Shown here piece after piece: positions 11,086 through 22,770 of a stretch of DNA of 64,000 nucleotides (position 1 is the stretch's first letter; each line of letters begins with the position of its first letter). The position numbers and the translations under genes were made by a program. The DNA lies in the NCBI GenBank assembly GCA_015680685.1, contig MNCI01007684.1, positions 837,039 through 901,038 of the forward strand, in the 5' to 3' direction. Origin of the DNA: Gnetum montanum (lineage: Eukaryota; Streptophyta; Gnetopsida; Gnetales; Gnetaceae). The notes beneath the pieces were generated by a model. The model saw nothing but the letters and a program-made list of their open reading frames with translations. It was not told where the DNA came from and did no database searches.

Positions 11086-13294
11086 GTGAGTCACCTTTTT
11101 TATGATCACTAATATTATCATCATTAACAAGATTCTGTAATATTTGTCTTTCATCACAACAACCAATCGTGCATATATATATGCTTTTCTTTATTCCAGA
11201 ACATTTGATTGTCCTTTAGTTTAAAACTTGCTCTTATTTTAAAAGAATCTGATAATTTAATGATTATCTAAAAACAATGGTTAATGCAGGATTTCAAATT
11301 GTTGATGTTTTAGCTTGATGCAATTTATGTTTTTCAAATTAGGAAAAAGATGTATTCTATTATGATATTCAAAGATCTGTGTAGGAGACTAGGTTGGAAG
11401 ATTAGACTTGAAGTGTAGGTTGCATTTGTAATATCTTGATGGACTTGTAAGTGATTTTTGAGGCTCTATGGATGTTGGCAACATGGCAACAATATATTGT
11501 GTTTGTAACATTTTTGGGGTTTTGAAGATTTTAAAATTTAATGGTAATGCCAAATCTTTATTTAGGTTTTCAGTAGTCATTTTCCAAGTTGCCAAGGGCC
11601 TAGGGTAGACAATAATGTTCAAAATTTAAACACGCACTTTGCTGGCTGGCTGCCCTCAGTTTTGCACCAGGAACTTGTTTCTACTGTTGGAGTTTTCACC
11701 AGGTGTTTTGCCGAGCTGACAAGAAAGAGTACATAGTTTTTCTTGTGCTTTCGTTATTTAAAACATTTTGATGGTAAGCAATCAGATTATAATTTTGTGC
11801 TGCTGGGTATGTTTCATAGGTAATCAAGCCTGCAATGCAAGTTCCTAAGGTGACATTGACAACAATGGCGCTTAAGGCGACATGGATGAAACTTTTTCAA
11901 TAATAATTTACTTATGATTCGAATTACATTAATTTTCATTAGGATTGACATCATTCAAGTTAAGTGTGTTGAAGTTCCTTTCCTTAAAATGTTGGCCTCA
12001 AGTAAAGGAAGTGTCTTGGAGGAAGAGCAAATAAGGCCACTCTATTTGTTTGGATGGTACAAGTAGATTGTTGGTCACTCTAAGCATTCTTAGCAAACAG
12101 ACACGTCTTTCTTGCTCCGGCTTTTAAAATATTTATCAAAGCTATGTCTCTTATAACAAGATCTTGTTGTTTTTCAAGCTTTTTAATTTTTGGTGTTTCA
12201 ATCAGTGCTTCATATACTTTCTTTGTCATGCTGAGTGGATTTTGGTGGATAGTCTTATTGCTTGGAGGGGTTCAAGGACAACAGTTACACCTGATGCTTG
12301 TGTAAGTGCTTGCATGCATGAACCCCAAGTCACATGGTGGCTACAGATATTTCATTTCAGCAAAAAACCATTGGCGTCATCATACAAAGAACTTCCAATC
12401 GGTGTTTTTGGTTAAGTTTTCAAACGGTGGTGGAAAATATATGGTATTCTGGGTTGCAACAACTACCATGAGCTATGAATAACTGTCACAGGCCACAGCT
12501 CTGCCCTAGGCTGCAGTGCAGCTTTTCCAGAGCTATCCTAGGTATTGTAGCGAGTCATTTTGGTGGTTGAAGTTCATTTTTATGCTCGTGCCATTTTGGT
12601 ATTTAAAGCTTGGTTTATGCTCATGTGACTTGGGCATGAGTGTTGATTTTTAGGCATTATGCATTTCTTCTACCAAGTCTGGTTGGGATTTCTATTTGTT
12701 TAATGTGTAGTGCATCAAAGTTTGTATTTTTTAAAACAAGTAAAAAGAAATTATATCAATAAAATAAAATATGAAGTACAGTGAGATTATTCTTAGATCT
12801 TAATGATCAATCAAAATGATAGAAAAAGTTTGTGCTTTATGGTTAGGCTTATTGTAATGTGCAGAGGAGAACTTTTCCCCTTTCAATTTCTTTTGTACTA
12901 ATTAATAAGTTCATTTGAATTTGCACACTATGATTATCTCTTTTATCTGATGAGTTATTGATAGTCTGCATGTTTAACTAGGTTTTGAAAGATAAGTTAA
13001 TTTTTAGGATTCTGAACAGAGTGCTTAATTACATTATACGTTAGCATTTAATTTATGGAAACAGGGACCACTGTAAGAGACATTTAAGGAAACAGACCTT
13101 TAATCAAAAGATATTTTAAATATTGTTCGTTGCTTTTAGCTTTCATGAATGCTTTTTTGGTTGTTGCTGGTGGCCGGTTTTCTTCCTGTTTTATTGTAAA
13201 CATATTTGAATTTGAAATTTATTGAGAGCTTCTGCAGTTTTTCCTACCATATACTTCAACCGATGAATATGTTATTCTCTTAACTTGTTTGAAG
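11086..13294 (+). other. THO5 intron 5
   Basis: About 2.2 kb between a consensus GTGAGT donor and an AG at 13,293-13,294. It is AT-rich, and no coding similarity or terminal repeats were recognised. A short open stretch at 12,164-12,415 has no recognisable domain. Confidence 0.7.
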
Positions 13295-13866
13295 GGAGCA
13301 GCTTGATAACTTGGGCAAACTAAAGTTTCCATCTGTATCCTACAAGGATGCCCCATGGGTCATGTACACTCCCAAATGTTCTTTGCATAATTGGTTTTCA
13401 GTGGAAATTGGACAAAGCCAAGTTTCAACTTCTAATGCTGGTGGTGACGAAGCTGAAGCTGGTGCCTCATTGACTTTGGATGGCGATGGTAGTTCTTTGA
13501 AAGTTGAATTTGAGAATACAACAGAAGATGGAGAACTACCATCAACAACACAGCCTTCTACTTTATTAACACATGGAAATAAATCTTCTGTGAAAGAATA
13601 TTCTCTGGAAAGTTCATGTCATCTTGCTTTAATTTCAAAGGCTTCAGTATCCAGTACAGGTAAATCTTAACAACACAAAGGGTGGGTATATAGTAATTCA
13701 ATTACTGGAGAAGATTTAAGTGAAGATCTAGACGAAGATATGGCGCTGGCATTACAGAGTGAATTCAATGGAGTAGAATCCTTTTCTACTGAATTAGAAA
13801 GAGAGTCCTCAATAAATTTGCAGAATGTCAAGAAGGCTAGAAAGAGCTGGGAGCATTATGGAGTCA

Positions 13867-14239
13867 TAGGGTCCCACAATGCATTATGGAGTCTGGGTGG
13901 GTGGTGTGTTGGACCCTGAAAAGTTCTGTGTCGGACCTTGAAAAGTTCTATTGATATTAACACTGTATCAGTTACAGTAACCTGAACAAGTCATAGGGTT
14001 AAGGGGAAGGGGGAAGCTGAGAGCACTATGCATGAAACTAGAGACTAGCCTTATAAATAAACAAGTATTAAGGGAGGAAACCTGAATTGGGGCACCACCA
14101 AACATCCACCCATGCTGACTTGTTACAAGATAGAAGGACATAGAATTAGAGAAAAAAAAAAAAAAAACTCTCAATTAAGGATAGAGAGAGTTCCAATGGT
14201 GACTTTTCACAATAGAAATGGAAAGCTTCCTCACAGAGA
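13867..14239. other. Junction between the end of THO5 similarity and the LINE
   Basis: THO5 similarity ends near 13,866. GCATTATGGAGTC is repeated about 30 bp apart just there, and GGACC(C/T)TGAAAAGTTCT is duplicated at about 13,910-13,950. An A tract lies at about 14,153-14,166. No gene is seen. Confidence 0.5.
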
Positions 14240-17200
14240 TTACTGATGCTGAGTGTTACTGGAATGCACAAGTCTTTCCCACAGTTGCAAGAGATGAACC
14301 AACTAATGTCTATCCAGATTGAACTTGGATGTTTAAGATGTGAGTTGGAAATGAATGAGGCGAAAGATCTGCATCTTCTCCAACCTGGTGAGAAAACATT
14401 TATTAGAGCATCTTCTCCAACTTGGTGAGCAAACATTTATTAGAATAATCTGTCCTTTGAAATATAACATTGCATCTTCGCTTCCAAATATAATATAAAA
14501 TAGTAGGCCTAATAACTTTCCATAGAAACTTGAGATTAGCAAAAGTAATGTTTGAAAAGTCGAATATGACATCCTCTTGAGAGGAGATAGCTTGTATGAA
14601 GGAAAAACTATGGAAGCCCACTTGCACACATGCTGAGCAAAGGGACAATGCCAAAACACATGGACAAAGTCATCTTGTCCACCACAGAGAGGGCAATTGG
14701 GATTGGGAATTCCTAGATATTTTAACTGTTTACCAATAGGTAGACCATGGTGGAGGAGACACCAGAGAAACTGCTTAATTTTGGGAAGGGGTGGAAGGTT
14801 CCAAATATTTTGGAAGAGAGGGATCCAAAATGATATTGACTTGTGTTTGTGCCAATGCTTATTGTAGCGTTGAATGACCTTGGATAGGTCATGCATAAGA
14901 TGAAAGGGGATAGATGGCCGGTAGGATAAGAGTTTAACCCCATTAAGCCATTGAAGGCCTTGAAAAGGGCTTTGCACTGTAACATCAAAGTGCCAATGAT
15001 CGTGAAGAAAGGAGTAGATCTGGATTAGGCAATGGTTCATTCCAGCCGACTCCCCATACAAATTGCTAAACTCGACCCTCGAAATCCAATGGGTAGCCAG
15101 CCTAAGACAATTCAAGGAGATGACACCTTTTCGAAACCATGAGGTAGCCACCTTAGCCTTTGTGATGGCAAGGGGAGCGGGTGACAGAGGTAACCAGCAC
15201 AGACACAATCTAGAGAGGATAGTAGGGTGGATCTTAACGTTAGTCTAGTCAATGTAATTGTGCAGAATTTGCTAGGCCCTCCAGATGCTTTTGAAAACAT
15301 GAGAACCTAGAAGAATGATAGTGAAGGGTGAAAAGATCCAATTGACAAAATGGATGCCTTTTCAGAAGGGCTTGTTTTTAGGACATGCTTGATGAAGCCT
15401 TAATTGGAGGAGGGTCCCAATGGTGTCTGAGACATCTAAATGTTGAACCAACCACTTAGCAACTAGGGCAATTCCCTGCTTATAGGAATTCAAAAGACCT
15501 AAGCCACTTTTATTCTTGGGAAGAGTAACAATATTCCAAGCAATTCGATGAAATCCCTTTCGAGAATCCTTGGAGGACCACATAAAGTCGCGAAATAACT
15601 GTTCAAGCTTCTGGTAGGCAGCTTGGGAGGGAGCCCAACACGACGAGTAATACACATGGGTGGATGCACATATGGACTTACAAACAAGGTATTTACCCAC
15701 AAGTGTGAGGGGTTTAGTCTTCCATTTATCAAGTTTCTTTTGAATCCGAAAAATAATTTGCTTCCAGAGAATAGAGGTTGAATCTCTAAAACGGAAAGGG
15801 ATCCCCAAAATCTTAACGATGTCTTGATCCTGGAGCCGCTTCTAGTTATAGCTGGTCACATGGTTGTAATTGCCCAAAAAGCTATAAATAGAGGATTTAT
15901 TCTAATTTATAGTGGAACCTGAGAGTGTACAATATTGCTTCACCCTTGATAAAAGGCGGTGCAAATTGGCGGTTGTGTTTTGAACTAGAAAGAAAGAGTC
16001 GTCGGCGAAGTGCATATTGAGGAGCTGTTGTTGAGAGGAAGATAGGCAAACCCCAATGAGAACTTTCATTTGAATGTCCATGTTAATTTGATGACAAAGA
16101 AAGTTTGTGGTGATGATAAAGAGATAGGGGGCAAGGGGATAGCCTTGTTGCATTGACCTATGTATTGGAAAGGGAGAGGTAATGTCAAAGGTAGTGGCTA
16201 TTCTTACAGTAGCATCTGAAAATAAGCATTTCACCATATGTAGGAACTTAGGTCCAAAACCAAGTTTGGTCATGGTTTGCAAGATAAAATCCCATTTTAT
16301 GTTGTCATAAGCCTTGGCATAATCAAGTTTCACTAGGAGAATATCTTGTCCATCATCCTTGGCCCACTTGAGACCTTCCCATGCTACAACCACATTATCT
16401 AAAATATATCTACCAGGAACAAATCCTGTTTGTTGGGGAGATATGATCTGGCCAAGAATTTTTTTCAGTCATAAGGCAAGGCACTTAGCCCAAATTTTAT
16501 ACACTACATTGAGGAGAGTTATGGGACGCCAATTGGAGATATTGGCAAGATCCCCAGACTTGGGGAGGAGACGAATTACCCCTTGATTTAGATTGGGCCC
16601 AAGGGAACCAGTTAAAATAGCCTCATTAATGAATTGCAGAAGATCATTTCCCACCAAATCCCAATGATTTTGAAAAAATTCGACGAGGAAACCGTCATAA
16701 CTAGGAGCCTTACCCTGACTTAACTTAGAATAGGCCACCTGTAGCTCCACCAAAGTGATATCAGCGTCAAGACTTTGTAGCATAGTGGAGTTGATAAGGC
16801 GAGGATAATTGGGGGTGGTAGCCTTGAACAAAGAGATGTCCATTGGGGTTGTTGCAAAAAGGGTTTCATAGTGATTCTTGAGAAAAGAGAGGATACTGTT
16901 GTGTTCAGTAATTATGGTATCATTGCTAGAGATTTTGTCTATAGAGTGCAAAGGGGAAGCAGAATTGAGATACTTGAAAAATTCTTTACAGTGTTCATCT
17001 TGAATATTTAACCAAGTGAGCCGACTTTTAGTTAGGGCACTTTGTGCTTGGTACACATCCCAATGTTGAAAGGCTAATCTTGCTCTAGCTAGCTCCTCAT
17101 GAACTAGAGTATTGAAGGGGTCTTGAGCGAGTCTATTAGTGAGATGTTCAATTATGAGGTGAATTTTGTTGTATTCTTGTTTGACCCGAGTAGCCACTGC

Positions 17201-17700
17201 CTTACCATACGAATGAGGAAAGTTCCACACTTGACATGAAGCACGATGCCACCAATTAATCCAACCCACCTAAGTTAGGGCCCTAGGTTCAACATTCCAA
17301 AGGTTGGATAGAAGAAGTTGGGCTACGGGAGAAGAAAAACAATTGTTGTGTAGTCGGAAAAGATGGAATTTTCTTTGGTGAGGGTTGCCATGAATCTTGA
17401 TGGAGATGGAGATAGGAAGATGGTATGATAAGGTGGCATGGTGATGAACCGTAGTAGTGGAGAAGGCTTGCCAGAAGGAAAGGGTGGAGAAATAGAACCT
17501 ATCTAACCTACTACAGATGCGAGCCTGCCCAAGAAGGAGATTGCTCCAGGTAAGTCTATGGAGGGGAATGCCCGTGGAGGTGTCCGCCCCATCAAAAAGG
17601 TAAAACCTTTTCTTGAAGGTGGACCAACTTTGATACTCAAGATTGGGCAGTTGAAAAAACACCCCTCCGAGCTTATCTACGTAGCAAAAAAGTTCTTTCA
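14240..17700 (-). mobile_element. LINE copy 1 (plant L1-type non-LTR retrotransposon), 5'-truncated
   Basis: The minus strand encodes the end of an apurinic-type endonuclease (17,700-17,270; SRLDRFYFS, then LSYHLPIS), a linker, and a reverse transcriptase (about 16,900-15,900). RT blocks include QGKAPSYDGFLVEFF, NWRPITLLNVVYKI, LVKLDYAKAYDNIKWDFI, QQGYPLAPYLF and NMHFADDSFFLV. A C-terminal zinc-binding domain (zf-RVT type, about 14,840-14,600) shows FLWCLLHHGLPIGKQL and CPLCGGQDDFVHVFWHC. Only about five stops and one or two frameshifts interrupt it, so it is younger than copy 2. The first part of the endonuclease and ORF1 are absent. The endonuclease SDH motif reads S-Y-H, a missing key Asp. 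The exact ends and any target duplication were not determined. Confidence 0.9.
14372..14445 (-). repeat. 37-bp tandem duplication at the LINE copy 1 3' region
   Basis: Two head-to-tail units (14,372-14,408 and 14,409-14,445) share CATCTTCTCCAAC(C/T)TGGTGAG and the AACATTTATTAGA block, with only two or three differences. A weaker third match (ACTCCAACCTGG-like on the LINE strand) may precede them. Confidence 0.85.
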
Positions 17701-19877
17701 GCCAAATAATAGATAGATATCATAACTATTTAGTTATAAAATAAGTTTAAGGCAAATTTGAAGTAAAACCAATTCTAATTGCTTTTTTTAACCAAAGCAT
17801 CAAACCTACTTATATAATAAGTTTAATTTATAGTAAAGTTTAGTTGAGCTCATTTGCATCCTTTCCTATATTTAGACTAGAAGTGAAAAGCCATAGACAT
17901 GCTTATAGTAGATGTTGAGATATAAACAATTTTATGAAAGAAATAGTTTAATGTATTCAATGGGTCATCAAGCTTTGAACATAGATATATTTTTAAAAAG
18001 TATCTCATTTTAATTTTGAAGAAAAATGTTAATTTTCAAAATTAAGAAAAAACTAATATATTCTACTTGCAATAATGTGGTGTTTAAAGTTGTTGCATGG
18101 AACATGAATTAAAAATTTTTTGATGTAAAGTTGATTATAATTATTATTTTTAATTAAAAATTATTTATAAATATTGCTTGGTTTCAACAAAATATTGGAA
18201 TAGGGAGCAAAGTATTGTGCAATTAGTAGATTTTGATTACAACTTTGTTGTAATTTAGTTATGTTTAATGAAAATTAAATAAAAACCCTTTAAAAGTTGT
18301 CACATCATAGTTTCTAAAATCAAGAGAGATCAAAAAAGACATAGAAAACCATTTCAAGAATTGTTGAGACAAGGCTAGGATGATGATGATGATGGCCATA
18401 ACTTGTAACCACATTCAACTCCATCATATTTAATATCTTCATATTCGATATCCTAAGAAATCTTATAAAAATATAATCCATCATACGTTTTTTCTAGGGC
18501 ATTCCTCGATATGATACATAGTAGTCATAGTTCCTAGTTGCTACTAAAAATGGGCATAGGTTTACTATGGCATAAAAAATGATGATGAAAAATACAAAGA
18601 TACTATATTCAAAATGTAAAATTATTGTAAATTCTTCAAAAGTATCATGTTGGCTAAATGTCTTATGTGCACTTGTAATCAAATCATTTGGATTTCAACA
18701 CTCAATGGTTGTCCAAATCTAAAACTTGTTCATTGTATCTATAATTATAGTATATGGCTTATGATAGATTTGTGGTAAAAAAACATAATTTTAAAGAGGT
18801 TTCCTCTACCCACTTGTGTATTCAAAGCTAATTTAACCCTTGCTCTCACAACATGGCACTAAGCTTTGCCACTCACATCTACATTCCAAATGACATGAAC
18901 TTGCCTCAATATATCTTATTTATGTTGCCTACCTCCTAATTAAACTCCACCCCTAATGAACTCCCATTCAACTTTCATCCATGGAGCAAGCCCTTAATCC
19001 TCTCCCTCCTGTCACCCACCAAGCTACAAACTTGAATAATAGCTCACATACTTGGACAAACACAATCCAACCCACATTTGAAACCACGTAGAAAACCACA
19101 TCCTTATGCCCTAATACATTAGCATTCATCACAAATAGTTCTTGGTGTTTGATAGTGGCCTCTTTAGCTCTTATTGCCCTATGCTATTGACTCCTTTCCT
19201 AGACTTGCCTTCCTTGATGACCAGCCTAGAAATGCTCTCTACCTTGATGACATCCCAACTTATAATTAATACAAGGAGTTATAACCTATGGAAGGGAGAT
19301 ATGCTCAGCCAAACAACCTTTAGTTGGACTAGCATTCTCCCCACACAAGATGATGACAATGATGGATCAAATTTCGTTTAACCCTTATGCTTGTCACCCA
19401 TTGCCTTTTTACATATCCATGAGGATACATTACTAACTGATTCATTTTGTTTGATTGGCTTTTCACTTCATCTTACCATGTTAATGGCTTTTCATTTTCA
19501 ATGAACCCTATGCCCTACTTCTTTTGCATAAGACTTTGTGTTTGTTTTTGTAATGTTACTCTAAAATCCCAAAAACCCTAAAGGAGATAAAGAAAAAGGC
19601 ATAGAAGAAAGCATGAAGAATGTCATGCATGCAGGAGGATGCAACCTTAGTATGATGCGACACTCACTTCCCTTGCAGAATTGAGATCCATGACGAAAGA
19701 TAGTCATAAAGCATTTATTAAAGGCATGGAAGAGCATGGAAGAAGCATGAAAGAATGCAATGTGTAAGTGTGAATGTGCATGCAGTGACAGTTCTTCTTG
19801 CAAGTCAATTACTTAACAGGTTACATCCTTAGCATAATGTAAAACCCATTCCACATACAGAGTTGAGAACCAATGAT
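17701..19877. other. AT-rich intergenic stretch, no gene recognised
   Basis: About 2.2 kb. A short open frame at 19,142-19,381 on the plus strand has no recognisable domain. No terminal repeats or tRNA-like boxes were seen. Confidence 0.6.
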
Positions 19878-20673
19878 TGATGAGTGGTGAGGTACCCCTA
19901 CACTCAACCATATGAATACAAGCGTTACATGTCCGATCCGGTCGAACTCCGCAGATGGACTACTTGTCGCATCTAGATAGTTAGCCTTAGGTCGCAGTTC
20001 GCTGTCTTCCCACCTGGACTAGTATTATCTTTGTCACATATGGTTTAGTCTAGAGTGAGGTGTATGATGTGGTTTCTAATCTAATGCCACTCCTGAAGGC
20101 AATGGAAAGTAATAGTCACTAATCTAGGAGAGAGAAGGTGAGAGAATCTAACTAGCTTAAGTGCGATGAGCATCCGTTCCTTGATTATCCGTACACATCT
20201 TGGACTTCATGCATGACTACTACTGGGATTACCAAGCGCAGATCCTAGGTACACTACTGGGTTACCAAGTAGTCACACTTAAATGCTCGTAATCAAGTCG
20301 TACTCATTCTGCGTTTAATTAGGAGTTTAAGGGTGAGAGATATTAACTTGGAAAGTAGTAAATAACAATTAAATAAATAAATAATTAATCTAATTGAATG
20401 CTGCAATGGTGAAGTAATCTCGATCTTTATTTCTGGTCATGTGCGTGTCTAAGTACGTCACACTCGAATAAGGATGTCGTACAATTACAATCACCACATT
20501 GCGGGCATACACGGAGAGGAAAAGGGAGAGAAAGAAAAACAGAAACTAAAATTAAAACTTAACTCTAAAAACTCCCTCCTAAACTCTTCTGTTTACCTCT
20601 TATTTATAGATGAGGAGACAGGTTACGATATCGTGTACAAAATATCGCGGTCAGCCCTAAATGCAACTCATCA
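19878..20673 (-). mobile_element. Solo LTR of the A/B Gypsy family
   Basis: It runs from TGATGAGTGGTGAGGTACCC to AACTCATCA and has no internal region on either side. The order of blocks is the same as in the LTRs of A1. The flanks ATGAT (19,873-19,877) and ATCAT (20,674-20,678) match at four of five bases, a plausible decayed target duplication. Read on the minus strand, the LTR starts TGATGAGT, carries a TATAAATAA box shortly after, and ends with the conserved CCACTCATCA. Confidence 0.9.
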
Positions 20674-21774
20674 ATCATAGAAGATCATCATGAAAAAAAT
20701 GTGATATCCATAGATGATGATGCTTTCTTCCTGGACCACTTCTTTTTGCTACCTTTTTCCAAAGGTAAAGCTTTGGCTATCTACATTGCTTCTAGGTTAA
20801 GAGGTATGAAGAGTTTTGGTTCTAGGTTAACTCATTTAACAATTATACTTTTTTATAGCATGAGTTGTTGATAAAAGGAGAAAGCAAATATAGGTTTTCC
20901 TTTAATGCTCTTTTGAAGGGAGTGTTTAGAAGTTATCAAGTTCAAGTTCTATTGATCTTAGACCAAACCTTATGAAAATGGTTAAGAATTAGAAATTAAG
21001 CTATGTAAGTTGCTAAAAAAGTGAGCTATAATAGTCTATGTATTTCTATCAGGTTGGTTCAATGAGTACACAAATTCATGAATGTAAGAAAATTACACCC
21101 TATAGATGAAATTCAAAAAGGATTCAATAATAATATAAATAGTGGGCTCCACATCTCAAGATGGGCAATCAAACATCCCCTCAAAAAATGGATTAATAAC
21201 AAAGCTAAGAGTTGGAGCTAAAATCATTTAAAAATAATGAGGATATTGAGAATAACCTAAGTAAGTATATTAATCTTAAATATAAGAATATGAGATGGAG
21301 GATCTCAAAGTTAAGTTGAAGGTAGTAAAGCTAGGGAAAATTCTAAAAAAGAATATTTTTAGAAAAATGTAGGCAAGGAAACTCAAGATTGATAGCACAA
21401 CCCTACCATATCGTAGACTAGATGCAACCCACTAAACAAAAGAGTCCCACTTGAGAGAAGATTATGAGAAAAAAAAAACTAAGATATGCCTAAGTAAGAA
21501 TCACCAAATGTTGAAAAAGATAAAGTAATAATAACATCTTTTGGTAGCTCATTTCCCCCTATTTCATAATCTACATTTAAACTATCAAATATTAATAATA
21601 ATGGGTTCACTTGTTTCATCTTCTTTAAAATAAATATGCTTTAATAATTGGTTCCATGTCCAATCTCCTTTGATGTGTTACTTGCCACATCATTATCACC
21701 TGCTAATTGCCTTTGCTATAACAAATCTATTTTTCATTATTAACCTTAAAATTATTCATCACTTGTTTCATTAT
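20674..21774. other. AT-rich stretch, no gene recognised
   Basis: About 1.1 kb between a solo LTR and element A1. I see no coding frame, terminal repeat or RNA gene. Confidence 0.6.
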
Positions 21775-22605
21775 TAATGAGTGGCGAGATACCCCTACAC
21801 TCAACCATACGAATACGAGCGTTACACGCACGATCCGGTCGAACTTTGCAGATGAACTAGTTGTGGCATCTAGATAGTTAGCCTTAGGTCATGGTTTGTT
21901 GTCTTTCCACCTAGACTAGTATTAACTTTGTCACGTATGGTTTAGTCTAGAGTGAGGTGTATGATGTGTTTCTAACCTAATGCTTCTCCTGAAGGCAATG
22001 GAAAGTAATAATTACTAAGCTAGGAGAGAAAGTGTGAGAGAGAATCTAAACTAGCCTAAGTGCGATGAGCATTCATTCCTTGATTATCTGTACACATCTT
22101 GGACTTCGTGCATGACTACCACTGGGATTACCAAGCGCAGATCCCAGGTACGCTACTAGGTTACCAAGTAGTCACACTTAAATGTTCATGATCAAGTCGT
22201 ACTCATTCCGCATTTAACATGAGTTTAAGGGTGAGAAGATATTAACTAGGAAAGCAGTAAATAGCAATTAATTAAATAATTAAACTAAGTGAATGTTGCA
22301 ATGATGAAGTAATCTTAATCTTTATTTCCGGTCATGTGCGTGTTCAAGTACGTCACACTCGAATAAGGATGCTGTACAATTACAATCACCACACTGCAGG
22401 CATACACTGGGAAATAATTCTAAATCTAAGAAGGAAAAACTACAAGAGTTTGGGTAAGAAACTAAGAACTAACTTCTAAAACTCATCTATTTACCTCTTA
22501 TTTATAGATGAGGAGATAGGCCGCAATATCGCGTATGTGATATCGCGGCTGGGCATGTGATATCGCATACGCAAAATCATGGTCGCCCCAAATGACTACT
22601 CATCA
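21775..22605 (-). repeat. A1 LTR, left (3' LTR of the element)
   Basis: 831 bp. The outer terminus reads TAATGAG instead of TGATGAG, and the inner end is CTCATCA. In element orientation it begins TGATGAGTAGTC, has GATATC motifs in U3 (plus-strand positions 22,539 and 22,559) and then a TATAAATAA box. Confidence 0.93.
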
Positions 22606-22620
22606 CACCCCCACGACTGA
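22606..22620 (-). promoter_or_regulatory. Polypurine tract of A1
   Basis: On the element strand AGTCGTGGGGGTG directly precedes the 3' LTR. This is the expected position and composition of the plus-strand primer. Confidence 0.75.
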
Positions 22621-22770
22621 ATGAAAACTCATCCTCAAGTTACAGTGATTACACAGTGGATAGGTATGGGATTATTAGATGGGAAAATGGGATTATGCTG
22701 CAGTGTGGAATGAAAACAAAATGAAGACACAACACAAAGAATGTTCTACATCTACAAAAATGGGTGGAAC

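Larger units (their letters stand above)
8289..13866 (+). pseudogene. THO5: THO complex subunit 5 (THO5/THOC5) gene copy with two in-frame stops and no visible 3' end
   Basis: THO5 is a subunit of the nuclear THO/TREX complex that couples transcription to mRNA export and small-RNA biogenesis. Exons by sequence and splice sites: 8,289-8,456 (ATG, MAKDSYEILEE), 8,549-8,839 (LQLHNLMYEKNHYLKAIKAC), 9,928-10,264 (SLPSHLKALKKASLPVQ, YSQLLAQKEAFEE), 10,359-10,699 (DEDTQRRRKRSKK, YQVHPLSVTL), 10,832-11,085 (RPFKWVQHLAGIDFLPE) and 13,295 to about 13,862 (EQLDNLGKLKFPSV, then an acidic stretch and SWEHYGV). The introns have GT-AG ends and phases match at every junction. In-frame TGA at 9,949-9,951 follows LCKQ, probably a former Arg codon CGA. 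In-frame TAA at 13,668-13,670 follows TGKS. About 650 codons are present against roughly 800 in plant THO5; the C-terminal part is not seen. It keeps introns, so it is not a retrocopy. Alternatives: a cryptic acceptor at 9,957 would skip the TGA in frame, and missing exons could lie across a very long intron. Confidence 0.88.

Noticed and set aside
12164-12415. Possible extra THO5 exon in intron 5
   Set aside because: No similarity to THO5, and the phases of exons 5 and 6 already join correctly without it.
14151-14168. A tract as the poly(A) tail of LINE copy 1
   Set aside because: The LINE is on the minus strand, so its tail should appear as a T tract on the plus strand. This A tract has the wrong orientation.
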